Part shown: positions 23,260 through 33,314 of the stretch, in pieces | Layout of the letters: the number at the start of each line of letters is the position of its first letter | Position numbering within the stretch: position 1 is the first letter of the stretch | Translations under genes and position numbers: made by a program | Notes under the pieces: generated by a model | The model's input: the letters and a program-made list of their open reading frames with translations, nothing else | Told to the model about the DNA's origin: nothing | The model's database searches: none | From: Macrophomina tecta | Lineage: Eukaryota; Ascomycota; Dothideomycetes; Botryosphaeriales; Botryosphaeriaceae | Assembly (NCBI GenBank): GCA_024180945.1 | Contig: JAKSGN010000041.1 | Span: forward strand, 2,294,001-2,358,000 | Length of the DNA: 64,000 nt | Direction: 5' to 3'

Positions 23260-26200
23260 ATGGCACCTAAATTGAGGAAAAGAATTCGGAACAAGCTCTT
23301 CGCGCCGTGCAGGTCGCGCTCTGACACCTCGAGCAACCAGCCGGCCCGCATCTCCCAGCCGCAGGCGCCGCGTGAGGCATCCCCTATCCCTGAGGACGCC
23401 TTCCCGGCGCCCGCCACTGCTAAGCCGTGGAAGACGAATTTTGCGGGCTCGGAGTACTCGCAGTCTATCAGAGCGCCGCTGAGGGTCGTGAATCCTTCTT
23501 CATCCACCTACTCCGTCGACACGGACCTGCCGCCAAAGTCCGCTGTCTCGGAGAAGCCGCCACCTTCGGCACCGCTTGAGAACAAGGCCACGGCCACCAC
23601 AACCATCCAAGAGGCGCCGACAGAGACGAACGGCCAAAATGAATCCGTACGAGTTCCTCAACCACCCGCTACCCAAGGCCTTGTTGCGGCATCTCCGGAT
23701 CCTGACGAAGCTTCGACAACAGCGACCAATCACCCCCGCCAGCCCCTGCTCCTGGACAATCCGGCTAGTGCAGTCTCCTACCGACCGCAAAAAGCACGAC
23801 TCAATGTCATTAGAAGAAAGCCAGTAGACTCACCATTCGCGAGCACCTTCCCGGACAGCATTGCATCAAGTACTGCCGATGCCCTTCGCGCTGCCGCCGA
23901 GTCAGTCGAGGAGTTGAGAGCGGCGCTGGAACTGGACCCCACCGGAAATGACGACTCAGCTTCACACAAGCCCACATCCGACCGTGTCGCTGATGATTCA
24001 GCATCCACCTACTCCAAAGCCCCCTCGGAACCTTCTTCTTTTGTTTCTGTCCCCCTCACCGTCGGAGATGCGAGTGCCGCTCCATGTCAGCCGGATTTAC
24101 CGCTCACTCGCGGTCTTTCTCGAGACACCATCCCCGCCGCTCTCAATGCCACCCCCGAGGCCGACCACAAATTAATTCCACCACCAGAGGAAAAGCAGGA
24201 TGCGCCAAAAACGACCGCAGCAGCTGACGATTCCGCATCTTCCTATTCTAGGACGACGGGGGAACCCTCGCACCAGGATGATGTGGACCATGATTACTCC
24301 GTTTCTGTAGAACAAGCCCTCATCGACGCTCAACTGATGCGAGAGATTGAGGAACACCTTACTCCCTCCTCGGAACAGGAGAAGAGACTAGAGCTACCCA
24401 GCGAGCCTGTACCAGACTCGACACCAAAAGCTACCGAGAAAACAATCTCGGGCGCTCCGGTCTTCCGACCTGCACCTCCCATCTCTGACGATTTCCTTGC
24501 CGGGCCATTCAGTATCGAGGTCCCAGTTCCGACCTTCTTTGCGGAGCTGACCCTGCGGCCAGCGCCGCGGCCGATGAAGGCTTTCTCCATCGATAACCCG
24601 GTCCCAGAGCTTACGGAGAAAGCCGAGTCCGGGCAATCGGATGGTGAGGGTGCCGGGAAGCCGGCTACGACACTGCAGCCGGCTGTCACCGACGATGAAC
24701 TGCGTTCGACCACACCAGCCAGTATCCGGAGTTCCATTGCCGATGAAGATTTGGCGGGGTTGCAAGCACCAGTCGACAGCAGCTCTCGGTATGATAGTGC
24801 TGCTGGCGAAGACGAGGGCTCTCCTGAGGTTATGAAGTCGCCAGATGGCAAGCACTCTTCACGGCTTCAGCTTCCTCTTCCAGATGAGAGAGCCTGTCAA
24901 GAGGACAAGAATTCCTCAGCCACCACGGCGCCAGTAGAATCTGCGTATACCTCCGATGAGCAACTTTCCGTGGATGATAGCAGCTCCCAGTACTCATCTC
25001 TCAACGGGCCCACTCTGGTTGAGGACGTTGATCGTAGTGCAGATGATACTCCTACGGCGAAGGAAGCCATCACAGAATTCCAAAAAACCATTGAGGTCAA
25101 AGGAGAGGAGCCTCAGAACTTTAAAAGCACCTCCATTCAATCTGAATCCCTTCTAACTATTGACCTCGGCGCGTTGGATAGTATCGAGGAAGAGGACGCA
25201 CCGGAGCACCAGGCGGAAGAAGTCAGCATAGCAACTCTTCCGGAAGCGGTTCGCTCCACGCCGAATAGCATCAAAGGAACCGAGATGGCCAAGCAACAAG
25301 AAGAAGCTACCAATGTACCAAACCTTCCACAACCGGATATCCCTCCATCAGACAGTCTTCGGGAAGAAGACACGCTTGAGCTGCAACCGGATGAACGCAG
25401 CGTGGCAACCCTGCCAGCGACGGAGCTTGCTACAGCAGAGAGGGTCGAAGAAGCAGAGCTGTCAGAGCCACATCTTCAAAAACCCAGCACAACATCCCTG
25501 CAAGATACAGCTCTTGCTGTGCCAGAGAGCATCGAGGAGGCAGACGTACCAAACCCGGTATCCAAAGAACACAGCACTATTTCCCTTCCACATGAGAATA
25601 CTATTTCTTCAGACAGCCTGAATGAAACAGACGTACATAAGCAACAACCGGAAGAACCGAGTGCAGCACTGGTTGCACGAGTGGATCTCCCTGAGCCGGA
25701 GAAAATTGAGGAAGTAGACGTATTCCAGGTACACCCAGAAGAACACATTGCCCAAGTTCCAGCTGGCCCCTTCTCCTCAGTCTTCGCTACCGACACCTAC
25801 ACCACTTGGAAGGCTCAGGGCGGCCTCCTCGCGGTCCGTGGCGCACCCGGTGCTGGCAAGTCAACGCTCATCACCCGCATCGGGGAGACCTTCCTGAACG
25901 CAACGGCGGACGGTGAGAGCCACGACAGCATCGCCTCCTACACCTTCCACGGGGTGGCCGAGCGACTGGACGCCCGCAACAGTCACAAGAAGGTCGTGAC
26001 CGCCATGTTCCACGCGCTTGTCCACCAGCTCATGCGGGCGCAGGACGAGTTGTCCGAAGCGTACACCAGCGCGGAGGAGGCCGGATGGGACCTTTCCGAA
26101 ACGGAGCTGCAGGATCTCTTGCTCAGGCACGTCAAGACCAGATACCATGATGCGACTGAAAAAGAGAAGACGAGGCTCTGGATTTTCATCGATGCTGTGG

Positions 26201-28458
26201 ATGAGGTAGGCGAAGCGGCCGCGAAGAACGTGTTCGAGTTCTTCGCAAGGCTGGCAGCCCCAAAGACAACCAAGAAGGGTGCACAGGCCCCGTTCTCGCC
26301 GGTCGCCGTCTGTTTGGCTTGCCGGAGCGGGGCTTCCCTACTCAAGGGTGTTTCCGGGCAACAATTGCTCCAGCTTCATGCTGAGGACTTCAACAGAGAA
26401 GATCTTTCCGTCTACCTGAAGATCGAACTTGCTACTATTCTCGATCACTTGAGCATCAGCGATGCGGAAGAAGTCGGTCAAGCCATTCAGCGGCGTTCAA
26501 ACGGTGTCTTCCTCTGGGCTATCCTGGCGGTTGACCTGATCCGCAGGAGCTGTGAGGACTCAACACTCGAGGACATCCTGAGGCATATCTCAGCCGCCCC
26601 CTCGACACTTGAAGACGTGTACCAACAACGCATCTCTAGCGTCCCCGAGCCGGAGCGTGCCCGTTGCGCTCGTCTCCTCCAATGGGTCTGCTTTGCCACA
26701 CGTCCCTTGACGCTGCGTGAGCTCCGCGTCGCCCTCGTCCTGGACCCCTCTCGAACGGAGATCACCTCTCTCCACGACCTGACCAAGGCGCCCGACTACA
26801 TCCCCAGCAGCGGCGCGATGGCCGCCGCCGTCTCCGAGCTCACCTGCGGCCTGCTGCACGTCATCCCCGACACGGCCACCGTCGCGCCCCTCCACGAATC
26901 CATCAAGACCTTCCTCTCAACCCGCGGCATCGACCTCCTCACGGGCGACGCCCCTGGCACCGCCGCGCGCACGACCGACCTGCACATCTCGCGCGCCTGT
27001 CTCTCCTACATCGCCTTCCCCGAGTACAACCAGCGCCACAAGCACCCCAACGCGCCCGTTTCCCCGCTCTCCTCCTACGTCACGGCCTCCTGGCACCTGC
27101 ACGCCGAGCTGGCCGAGCGGCGCGGCTGCCAGCAAGGCGACCTCCTCGACATCCTGCACTCGTCCTCGGGCGCGTACAACTTCCGGTCGTGGTGGCGGCA
27201 CTACGCGCGCATGTCGTCGTCGCGCTACTCGGACGAGGCGGAGAACGAGATGATCGACGACCGGCTGACGGAGCTGCTGCTGCACCACACGGCCAGCCCG
27301 CCCACCGTCTTCGACCTCGCAGCGGCCTGCGGCCTGTGCTCGGCCATCGGCGCCGCGCTCAGCGCCATCAGCGAGACGCTGGCCGCCAGCCCGCACATGT
27401 CGGCGGCCGAGGGCGGCGGCGGCGGCGGCATGACGGACGCGAGCGAGCGCACGCTGCTGCACTGGGCGGCCTTCTCGGGCGACAAGCGCGTGGTCGCGTT
27501 CTTCTTGGGGAGAGAGGACGTCAGTGTGGCCGCGGTCGATCGCAGGGGCCAGACGGCGCTGCATATCGCCGTCATTCAGGGGCACGTGGGCACGGTCGAG
27601 ATGCTGTTGGCGGATGCGGCGGCGGCGAGCAAGGTCGTGGATGCGCGCGATGAGGATGGCAGGGCACCGCTGCATTATGCGGCGCTGTTGGGGGAGAGGG
27701 CGATTGTGCGATTGTTGCTGGCGGCCGGGGCGGATGTGGGCGTGAGGGATGCGTTGGGGAGAACGCCGCTGTTTGCGCCGTGTAGGGCGGGGGATGAGGG
27801 CGTTGTGGGCGTGTTTTTGGAGTGTGCTGGCGTTAATGTTAATGTTAGGGATGAGATGGGGAGGACGTTGTTGCACACGGCAGTGGCGCAGAGGAAGAGG
27901 GCGGTTGTGGCGAAGCTGTTGGAGAGGGCGGATTTGGATGTTAACGCGAGGGATAAGACGGGGTGGACGGCGTTGATGTTGGCGGTGAGTATGGCGGATG
28001 TGGATGTGGTGGAGCTGTTGTTGCGGAGGGGAGATTTGGATGTCAACGCGAAGAGGGATGGTTTGGGGTTCGTTGGCCCGCTGCTGACGGCTGTGGAGAC
28101 GGGTGATGAGGCGTTGCTGAAGGCTTTGTTGCGGAGGAGTGACCTGGATGTCAACGCCAGAGGGGAGCTCTGGCGGACGCCGCTTTTGGTTGCCGTGGGC
28201 AGAGGAGATGTTGAGATGGTGAGGCTGCTGTTGGAAAGGCCTGACTTGGATGTGAATGCTAGGGATGTGGATGGCTGCACGGCGCTGATGGATGCGATCT
28301 CGGCGGGCAATGAGGCCATTGTGGGGATGTTGCTGGGAAGGGCGGATGCCGATGTCTATGGGAAGGGTGTCTCCGGGTTTGTTCTCCTGTCTATGGCGGA
28401 GGAGTGCGGGAACGAGGCTGTTGCCAGGCTTATGCGGGAAAGATACCACAACTGTTAG
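23260..28458 (+). CDS. NACHT-ankyrin NLR-like protein with long repeat-bearing N-terminus
   Basis: A single 5.2-kb exon of 1732 residues; 23260 is the first in-frame ATG. Residues 1-640 are Ser/Pro/Glu-rich and probably disordered, with a recurring DDSxSxYS motif (near 79, 246, 324, 507, 573). Residues 641-843 are seven degenerate 29-residue repeats. A NACHT NTPase follows: Walker A GAPGAGKS at 861-868 and Walker B LWIFIDAVDE with its first Asp near 978. The winged-helix-like region after it holds FLWAILAVDLI and ARLLQWVCFATRPLTLREL, usual in fungal NLRs. A glycine run precedes about ten ankyrin repeats (residue 1395 to the end). Fungal NLRs of this layout act in non-self recognition and programmed cell death. 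No known effector domain (HET, PNP, Goodbye) is visible at the N-terminus, so output is unknown. Confidence 0.88.
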   Translation: MAPKLRKRIRNKLFAPCRSRSDTSSNQPARISQPQAPREASPIPEDAFPAPATAKPWKTNFAGSEYSQSIRAPLRVVNPSSSTYSVDTDLPPKSAVSEKPPPSAPLENKATATTTIQEAPTETNGQNESVRVPQPPATQGLVAASPDPDEASTTATNHPRQPLLLDNPASAVSYRPQKARLNVIRRKPVDSPFASTFPDSIASSTADALRAAAESVEELRAALELDPTGNDDSASHKPTSDRVADDSASTYSKAPSEPSSFVSVPLTVGDASAAPCQPDLPLTRGLSRDTIPAALNATPEADHKLIPPPEEKQDAPKTTAAADDSASSYSRTTGEPSHQDDVDHDYSVSVEQALIDAQLMREIEEHLTPSSEQEKRLELPSEPVPDSTPKATEKTISGAPVFRPAPPISDDFLAGPFSIEVPVPTFFAELTLRPAPRPMKAFSIDNPVPELTEKAESGQSDGEGAGKPATTLQPAVTDDELRSTTPASIRSSIADEDLAGLQAPVDSSSRYDSAAGEDEGSPEVMKSPDGKHSSRLQLPLPDERACQEDKNSSATTAPVESAYTSDEQLSVDDSSSQYSSLNGPTLVEDVDRSADDTPTAKEAITEFQKTIEVKGEEPQNFKSTSIQSESLLTIDLGALDSIEEEDAPEHQAEEVSIATLPEAVRSTPNSIKGTEMAKQQEEATNVPNLPQPDIPPSDSLREEDTLELQPDERSVATLPATELATAERVEEAELSEPHLQKPSTTSLQDTALAVPESIEEADVPNPVSKEHSTISLPHENTISSDSLNETDVHKQQPEEPSAALVARVDLPEPEKIEEVDVFQVHPEEHIAQVPAGPFSSVFATDTYTTWKAQGGLLAVRGAPGAGKSTLITRIGETFLNATADGESHDSIASYTFHGVAERLDARNSHKKVVTAMFHALVHQLMRAQDELSEAYTSAEEAGWDLSETELQDLLLRHVKTRYHDATEKEKTRLWIFIDAVDEVGEAAAKNVFEFFARLAAPKTTKKGAQAPFSPVAVCLACRSGASLLKGVSGQQLLQLHAEDFNREDLSVYLKIELATILDHLSISDAEEVGQAIQRRSNGVFLWAILAVDLIRRSCEDSTLEDILRHISAAPSTLEDVYQQRISSVPEPERARCARLLQWVCFATRPLTLRELRVALVLDPSRTEITSLHDLTKAPDYIPSSGAMAAAVSELTCGLLHVIPDTATVAPLHESIKTFLSTRGIDLLTGDAPGTAARTTDLHISRACLSYIAFPEYNQRHKHPNAPVSPLSSYVTASWHLHAELAERRGCQQGDLLDILHSSSGAYNFRSWWRHYARMSSSRYSDEAENEMIDDRLTELLLHHTASPPTVFDLAAACGLCSAIGAALSAISETLAASPHMSAAEGGGGGGMTDASERTLLHWAAFSGDKRVVAFFLGREDVSVAAVDRRGQTALHIAVIQGHVGTVEMLLADAAAASKVVDARDEDGRAPLHYAALLGERAIVRLLLAAGADVGVRDALGRTPLFAPCRAGDEGVVGVFLECAGVNVNVRDEMGRTLLHTAVAQRKRAVVAKLLERADLDVNARDKTGWTALMLAVSMADVDVVELLLRRGDLDVNAKRDGLGFVGPLLTAVETGDEALLKALLRRSDLDVNARGELWRTPLLVAVGRGDVEMVRLLLERPDLDVNARDVDGCTALMDAISAGNEAIVGMLLGRADADVYGKGVSGFVLLSMAEECGNEAVARLMRERYHNC
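25180..25788 (+). repeat. Seven tandem 87-bp (29-residue) degenerate repeats in the NLR-like protein
   Basis: Residues 641-843 align in register every 29 residues. Repeat starts are SIEEEDAPEH, SIKGTEMAKQ, SLREEDTLEL, RVEEAELSEP, SIEEADVPNP, SLNETDVHKQ and KIEEVDVFQV. Common features are an opening S/K/R-I/L/V-x-E-x-D/E, a Glu-rich middle, and a Pro near the end. The last unit runs into the start of the NACHT module. Confidence 0.8.
27450..28437 (+). repeat. Ankyrin repeat array (about ten units)
   Basis: Units of about 33-37 residues with the ankyrin pattern (TPLHxAxxxGxxxxVxxLLxxGADVNxRD). Examples are RTLLHTAVAQRKRAVVAKLL and CTALMDAISAGNEAIVGMLL. Several middle units share near-identical DNA around the LDVNAR segment, suggesting repeat turnover. 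The DNA is strongly G-rich on the coding strand, unlike the NACHT part. Confidence 0.85.
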
Positions 28459-29326
28459 CGGAGGTGGCTGCTTTGCTTTACTGGGTTTCATAGACTGGGT
28501 AGGAGTTATGGTTTGTCTTTGGAGTTAGTGTTAGTGAACGCGTTCCTATTTAAATAGCTTCAAGTGCTTCCACTCAATAATTATTGTGAAGTGCGAGCGC
28601 GAAGTGCATCTGAACCGTATCGTGAAAGTGCAGAAGTTTGACAGTGGCTTTTTGTCGGGGTACCAGCAAAGGCCCCTTCCGAGCTGCTCGCCGGCCATGT
28701 AAATATTCAAAGAACATCGTCGGCGCTTGTGTTAGAAGGTCAGTGTCGGCTTTGGCCGGTGATGTTGACTATAAGGAATATCACGAATTCAGCTGTGACG
28801 GCAGCGTGTGCTCGCTTGCCTCCAGCTTCGAGCCAAGGAATATCCAGAAAACCAGTCAGTTCATGCCTAGCAATACATTCTGGTAGTGTGGTCTTGCGAG
28901 AGCCGGGTAGCTCTGTCAGAGCCTGCGTATGGAATAACATACATTTTCCCGCTTGGATGAACTCACCATCCTATGTGCCCGAGTCCGCCTCACGAAATCC
29001 ATTACGTTCCGAAGCCTCAGGGCGTTGTGCATCATTGACTCTTCAAGCGTTCGAAATCGGAGACGCAATCTTCTCCTCGCTCCTACAGGGTGCTGTTCCT
29101 TGTTCCTTTCTTCATTCGGCTGGTCTTAGTATAGTGATTGAAAGGACCATATGGCGAGTATGTACTCCCGTTTTCAATTGCGCAGCGAATTCGCCGGGGT
29201 ATACTGCTTATGCTCACCCAAGAAAGAACCCTATCCATAAATTCACCATAACGCCCTCGCGATGCTTTTTCTACCTTCCGACCCATAAACACCAAATGCA
29301 CATTTGTCTCCGACGCAACCTCAAAA
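28459..29326. other. Intergenic, convergent 3' flanks
   Basis: 868 bp between the ends of the NLR-like gene and TEX1. No gene, RNA or repeat recognised. Confidence 0.6.
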
Positions 29327-30417
29327 TCAAAACCGGTCAGTTCCACCGACGATCTTCAGACCGGCGGAATCCGAATAAGCCAAAACATAGCGACTGGGGT
29401 GCCACTGGACGCACGGCGTCGGACTTGGCGTTTCGACCTTGTGGACGCACTCGCCGGTCTCGACGTATGCGATCTCCATGCCCGTGCCTTCGTCGGAGCC
29501 GCCGACGACGTAGCAGCCGTCAAAGGAGAAGCTGACACTGCGGACAGGACCGGTCATGTTGGTCAGGGTGCGCTGACAGATCCAGTCGCGAGTGTCCCAC
29601 AGCGTGATGAGCGCGTCAGAGCCGCCGACAGCGAGGTACTCGGCGGTGGGGGAGAAGTCGACGGAGTAGCAGGAGGACGTGTGAGCGTTGAGGACGTGGA
29701 GGATGTTCTGGCATTGGGTGTTAAAGCGCTCGCGACACCTGGGACGCAGGGGAGAGGACGTACCATGGAGGGGTAGTCAACGATCTTCACCTGGCCTTCG
29801 CCAGTTGTAAGGAAGAGCTCTTGACCGGTCCATGAGAAGGTCGTCTGGTTGGTCTGTACGGTCTGGCGGTGAGCAGGGAGCGCGGTGAATGTCGAACGTG
29901 AGATCGGTACGAGGACGTCGTCCTGCAGTAATTGACAGCTCGTCAGCGGGCCCAATGCTTTGCGCGTGGTCTGCATCAGCGCAATGCATACCTTTCTTCC
30001 CACGACCAGCTCACTCCCGTCCGGTCTCCATGCCAGCGTGAAAGCGTCTCCCCCAACCTCGACTTTCCCAACAGCGTTCTTGCTCCTCACATCCCAAAAC
30101 CTGACTGTACCATCGGCGCTGCAGCTTGCCAGCTCAGCCTCCCGGGTGGGGTTCCAGGCGACGCGCTCGACGGGGCCGGTGTGGCCGCGCAGCTCCGTCG
30201 AGTTCTTAACCTGGGGCTTCTCAGGGTTCCAGACGCGGAGGCCGCGATCGGAGCTGCCGGTCGCGATGAGGGTGCCGAGTGGATTCCAGTCGATGGTGCG
30301 TAGGTTACGCGACTGCGAGGTGCGCGAGTTGTCCGAATAGGCCTGGGTCTTGCGCTTCGAGAAGGCCGAGGAGAATTTGGCCTTGGTCAAGACGTTCTCG
30401 CGCGTAGGGCCGACCAT
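29327..30417 (-). CDS. TEX1: THO complex subunit 3 (TEX1), WD40 protein
   Basis: Three exons, 30417-29992, 29922-29764 and 29707-29327; 321 residues. WD40 blades are clear: IATGSSDRGLRVWN, LRGHTGPVERVAWNP, LASCSADGTVRFWDVRS, LAVGGSDALITLWDTRD and VVGGSDEGTGMEIAYVETG. The order and the DALITLWDTRDWICQRTL segment match THOC3/Tex1, a subunit of the THO/TREX complex that couples transcription to mRNA export in the nucleus. The first intron is 69 bp, a multiple of three with no stop, so an unspliced reading stays open; I call it an intron because splicing restores the compact blade (VVGRKDDVLVPI). Confidence 0.87.
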
Positions 30418-30903
30418 GGTGGATGGAGAGGGTGGGCCGAGGTCGCAATGGCGCGGGAGGAGGGTTATCGTTGCGGGCGGGTCGTCGGAAAGTTGGAAGG
30501 TCGAGGCGAGCAGAGAGACGGCCAAGGTCGAAGCGCGCACCTCGAGATCAACGCCGCCGGGAACACCTCGGCGAGTCGGAGCTTGCACCCCTGCCGGGAT
30601 AACAGTATCTGGCTTTCCGTACATACACTGCATTGAGACTTCTCAGTTGGAGTCAACGACTGGTTACAGACTCGGGGTCGTCCATGCATCATTGTTGCTC
30701 TCCACTAGCCAGCCATTATCGCAAACATGTGAATGTGAATTGTGTGATGTTATACGTCGTGTCGCGTGATGCTTCAGTCTGACCATTTGATATTACTTTG
30801 TGCTATGTAAATAAAGACTGCTGAGTTAGCACAGCCCACTAGCCTGGCTCCCTTTTGGTTGCGCTGTCGCCAAAAATGCATCGTGTGATGTACCAGCGCC
30901 GGC
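30418..30903. other. Short intergenic region
   Basis: 486 bp between TEX1 and the FAM192A-like gene, both on the minus strand. Presumed TEX1 promoter plus the neighbouring 3' UTR. Nothing else seen. Confidence 0.55.
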
Positions 30904-31783
30904 TCAATCGTCTTCATCTGATGAATAGGCGCCGAGTCCCAGAGCTGCTGGTGTGGGCTTCGGCTTTTGAGCTTGAGCGTCTTTTGCGGTTGCTGGGCGT
31001 GCTGCAGTGGGCTCTTTCTTCGGCGAGGCAGAGGCTGCCTTAGCGGTGGGTTCTTCGGAAGTACTCTTCGTTGCACCTGAGGTAGCGCGACCCTTATCCG
31101 CACCAGCTGGGCTTCCAGTGCCGTCCTTGGTGGTGGTGGTGGTGGTGGCGGAGATGGTTTTCTCGCTAGTCGACGATTTGCGGCGAATCTTGACGCCCAT
31201 GAGACTCTCCCTGTCTTTGCCCTTCTTGCGCTTCCTACCAGCAGAGGCCCAATGCTCGTCCTCGGCAGGCGCGTCTCCCTCGGTATTCCCGGCAAGGCGA
31301 GCGGCACGCTCTGCTTCGTCCTGCTGCCTCCGGAAGGCGTCGAGTTGCTGGGAAGTCTCCTGTTTCAGCGCGGCCTCTCTCGCGCGCGTAGACTCCAAGA
31401 CAGAGTCCAGGAATTCGGCCTCATCTTCGTCGAGCGCTCGGAATTGGTTCTTGAGTTTGATTGACTGCGCGAGGGCTGATTAGCGCTGGGCGCGCGGCGG
31501 CGAGGCGATGCCGGGTAATACCTCTTCAAAAGCCTCCTGCTTCTTTGCTGTGGTCAAACAAGACCTGTCATGTTAGCCGGTCTGGCAAAACGAGGGAGCG
31601 GGCGTGGGTGTATTTACCCTTGTTTGCCTGCAGCACCTCGTACAGGCTCTTGCCATCGTTGGGGTTGGCCTCCTCTGCCTTGCGGCGGCGCTCGGCCTCG
31701 AGCTCCTGCTGGGCCTTCAGCCAGTCGGCATCGCGCTCAATTGGCTGGTCGGTGGTGCCGGCGGACACGAAGCCACTGGACAT
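30904..31783 (-). CDS. FAM192A/Fyv6 N-terminal-domain protein
   Basis: Three exons, 31783-31618, 31547-31522 (26 nt) and 31464-30904; 250 residues. The N-terminus starts MSSGFVSAGT, then DWLKAQQELEAERRRKAEEA. Across the tiny exon 2 it gives KKQEAFEESIKLKNQFRALDEDEAEFLD, the signature of the FAM192A (PSME3IP1/NIP30) domain. Yeast Fyv6, a second-step splicing factor, belongs to this family, so a nuclear spliceosomal role is likely. The C-terminal half is low-complexity and Lys/Thr/Ala-rich, with a nuclear-localisation-like GRKRKKGKDR and a run of Thr coded by a trinucleotide repeat. It ends YSSDEDD, an acidic tail likely to be phosphorylated. Confidence 0.85.
31129..31148 (-). repeat. Trinucleotide repeat coding a Thr run
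   Basis: GGT repeats on the + strand (ACC on the coding strand) encode consecutive Thr in the disordered tail of the FAM192A-like protein. Likely length-variable. Confidence 0.7.
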
Positions 31784-32117
31784 GGTGGGTGGCGGAGGAA
31801 TTAGTAGGGGACGGGACGGAGGATGGTGGAGCGCTCGGGACAATCAAGCACGGGCGGCGTGACTTCACCCGCGCATTCTGCCGGCGCGCGCTGCAGGGCA
31901 AGGCTTGGGAAAAGTGGGCTCGTGTGGCAGGTCCATGCTCCAGTTGCCCCTCCATCCTCCGTCGGAGGCGCCCCGCTGACGACACCTGCGTCCTGACCTG
32001 CGCTCCGGCGGGCGCGCGGTGGGCTGTCGCGCCGCAACGTGGGCTGCTGCTGCGCGCCTTATATAGCCTCCACTCTTGCCCTCGCTGCTCAATTGATTGC
32101 CTCTGCTTCTCCCACGC
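31784..32117. promoter_or_regulatory. Divergent promoter, FAM192A-like and aldo-keto reductase
   Basis: 334 bp between two divergent start codons; contains a good TATA box for the + strand gene (32059-32066). Confidence 0.55.
32059..32066 (+). promoter_or_regulatory. TATA box of aldo-keto reductase gene
   Basis: TTATATAG lies 52-59 bp before the first ATG at 32118 and 148-155 bp before the second in-frame ATG at 32214. Its position would allow transcripts covering either start. Confidence 0.4.
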
Positions 32118-33314
32118 ATGTCCGTTCTTGCGACTACAAACCTTGCCCTCCGCACATCTCTCCGTCCTCGTTCCCTCCACCGTTTCTTGTCCACCTCGCC
32201 ACGCGCTCGCACAATGGCCGGCCCGCTCGACTTCACCAAGCAGACCTTCACCCTCAACACGGGGGCGAAGATGCCTGCCGTAGGTCTCGGCACCTGGCAG
32301 TCCAAGCCGAACGAGGTCCGCGAGGCCGTCAAGGCTGCGCTGCTGAAGGGCTACCGTCACATCGACACCGCTCTTGCCTACGGCAACGAGCACGAGGTTG
32401 GCCTTGGTATCAAGGACTCCGGCGTCCCGCGCGAGGAGATCTGGATCACCACCAAGCTCGACAACCCGTGGCACAAGCGCGTCGAAGAGGGCATTGAGTC
32501 CTCGCTGAAGTCTCTCCAGACCGACTACGTCGATCTCTACCTCATGCACTGGCCCTCTTCCACCGACCCCACCGACCTGAAGAAGCACTACCCCGACTGG
32601 AACTTTGTCGACACCTGGAGGGAGCTCCAGAAGCTGCCCGCTTCCGGCCGTGTCCGCAACATTGGCGTCTCCAACTTTGGCATCAAGAACCTCGAGATTC
32701 TGCTGAACGACCCTCAGACCAAGGTAAGCCTCATGGAGCCCCATGGCGCCATTTGCGAGTGTGAAACCTGCCCCAACCCACCTCTTGCACGACGCTCCCC
32801 TCAGGCTTCACTGCACGTGGCCGCACGCGTTGGAAAGCAAGGTGACACTAACGCGACTCCTTCAGATTGTCCCGGCTGTCAACCAGATCGAGCTCCACCC
32901 CAACAACCCGTCCCCCAAGCTCCTCAACTACCTCAAGGAGAAGGGCATCCACGCCACCGCCTACTCCTGCCTCGGCTCCACCGACTCTCCTCTTTACAAG
33001 GACCCCACTGTTGCTGAGGTTGCCAAGAACAACAACAAGACCATCCAGCAGGTCCTGTAAGTTTTGCCGCATGACTTGTACTTTTAGTTGCAGAACTCTG
33101 CTAACAGACTCGCAGTCTCAAGTGGGGCCTCCAGCGCGGCACCAGCGTCATCCCCAAGTCCGTTTCGCCGGCCCGCATTGAGGCCAACTTCGACCTTGAC
33201 GGCTGGCAACTGTCCAACGAGGACATGGAGAAGCTTAGCAACCTGAAGGACCGCTTCAAGGTCTGCGGTGACGCTTGGCTCCCCGTCAAGGTCTTCTTCG
33301 GCGATGACGAGTAA
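32118..33314 (+). CDS. Aldo-keto reductase (GCY1/glycerol-dehydrogenase-like)
   Basis: Three exons, 32118-32723, 32866-33056 and 33116-33314; 331 residues from the first ATG or 299 from 32214. AKR features are GLGTWQSKPNEV, GYRHIDTALAYGNE (catalytic Asp and Tyr), ITTKLDN (Lys) and LMHWPSS (His). Then come VRNIGVSNFGI, NQIELHP, AYSCLGSTDSPL and TSVIPKS with the NADPH-binding region. The first 32 residues (MSVLATTNLALRTSLRPRSL then HRFLSTSPRART) are rich in Arg/Ser/Leu with no acidic residue, like a mitochondrial presequence, and end at MAGPLDF, the usual AKR start. So two isoforms, mitochondrial and cytosolic, are possible. Intron 1 is 142 bp; the others are short. Substrate unknown; small aldehydes, ketones or glycerol are usual. 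Confidence 0.9.

Noticed and set aside
26917..28491. 524-codon antisense frame beneath the NLR-like gene
   Set aside because: It mirrors the codon bias of the sense gene, has no domain, and is low-complexity Arg/His/Gln-rich sequence.
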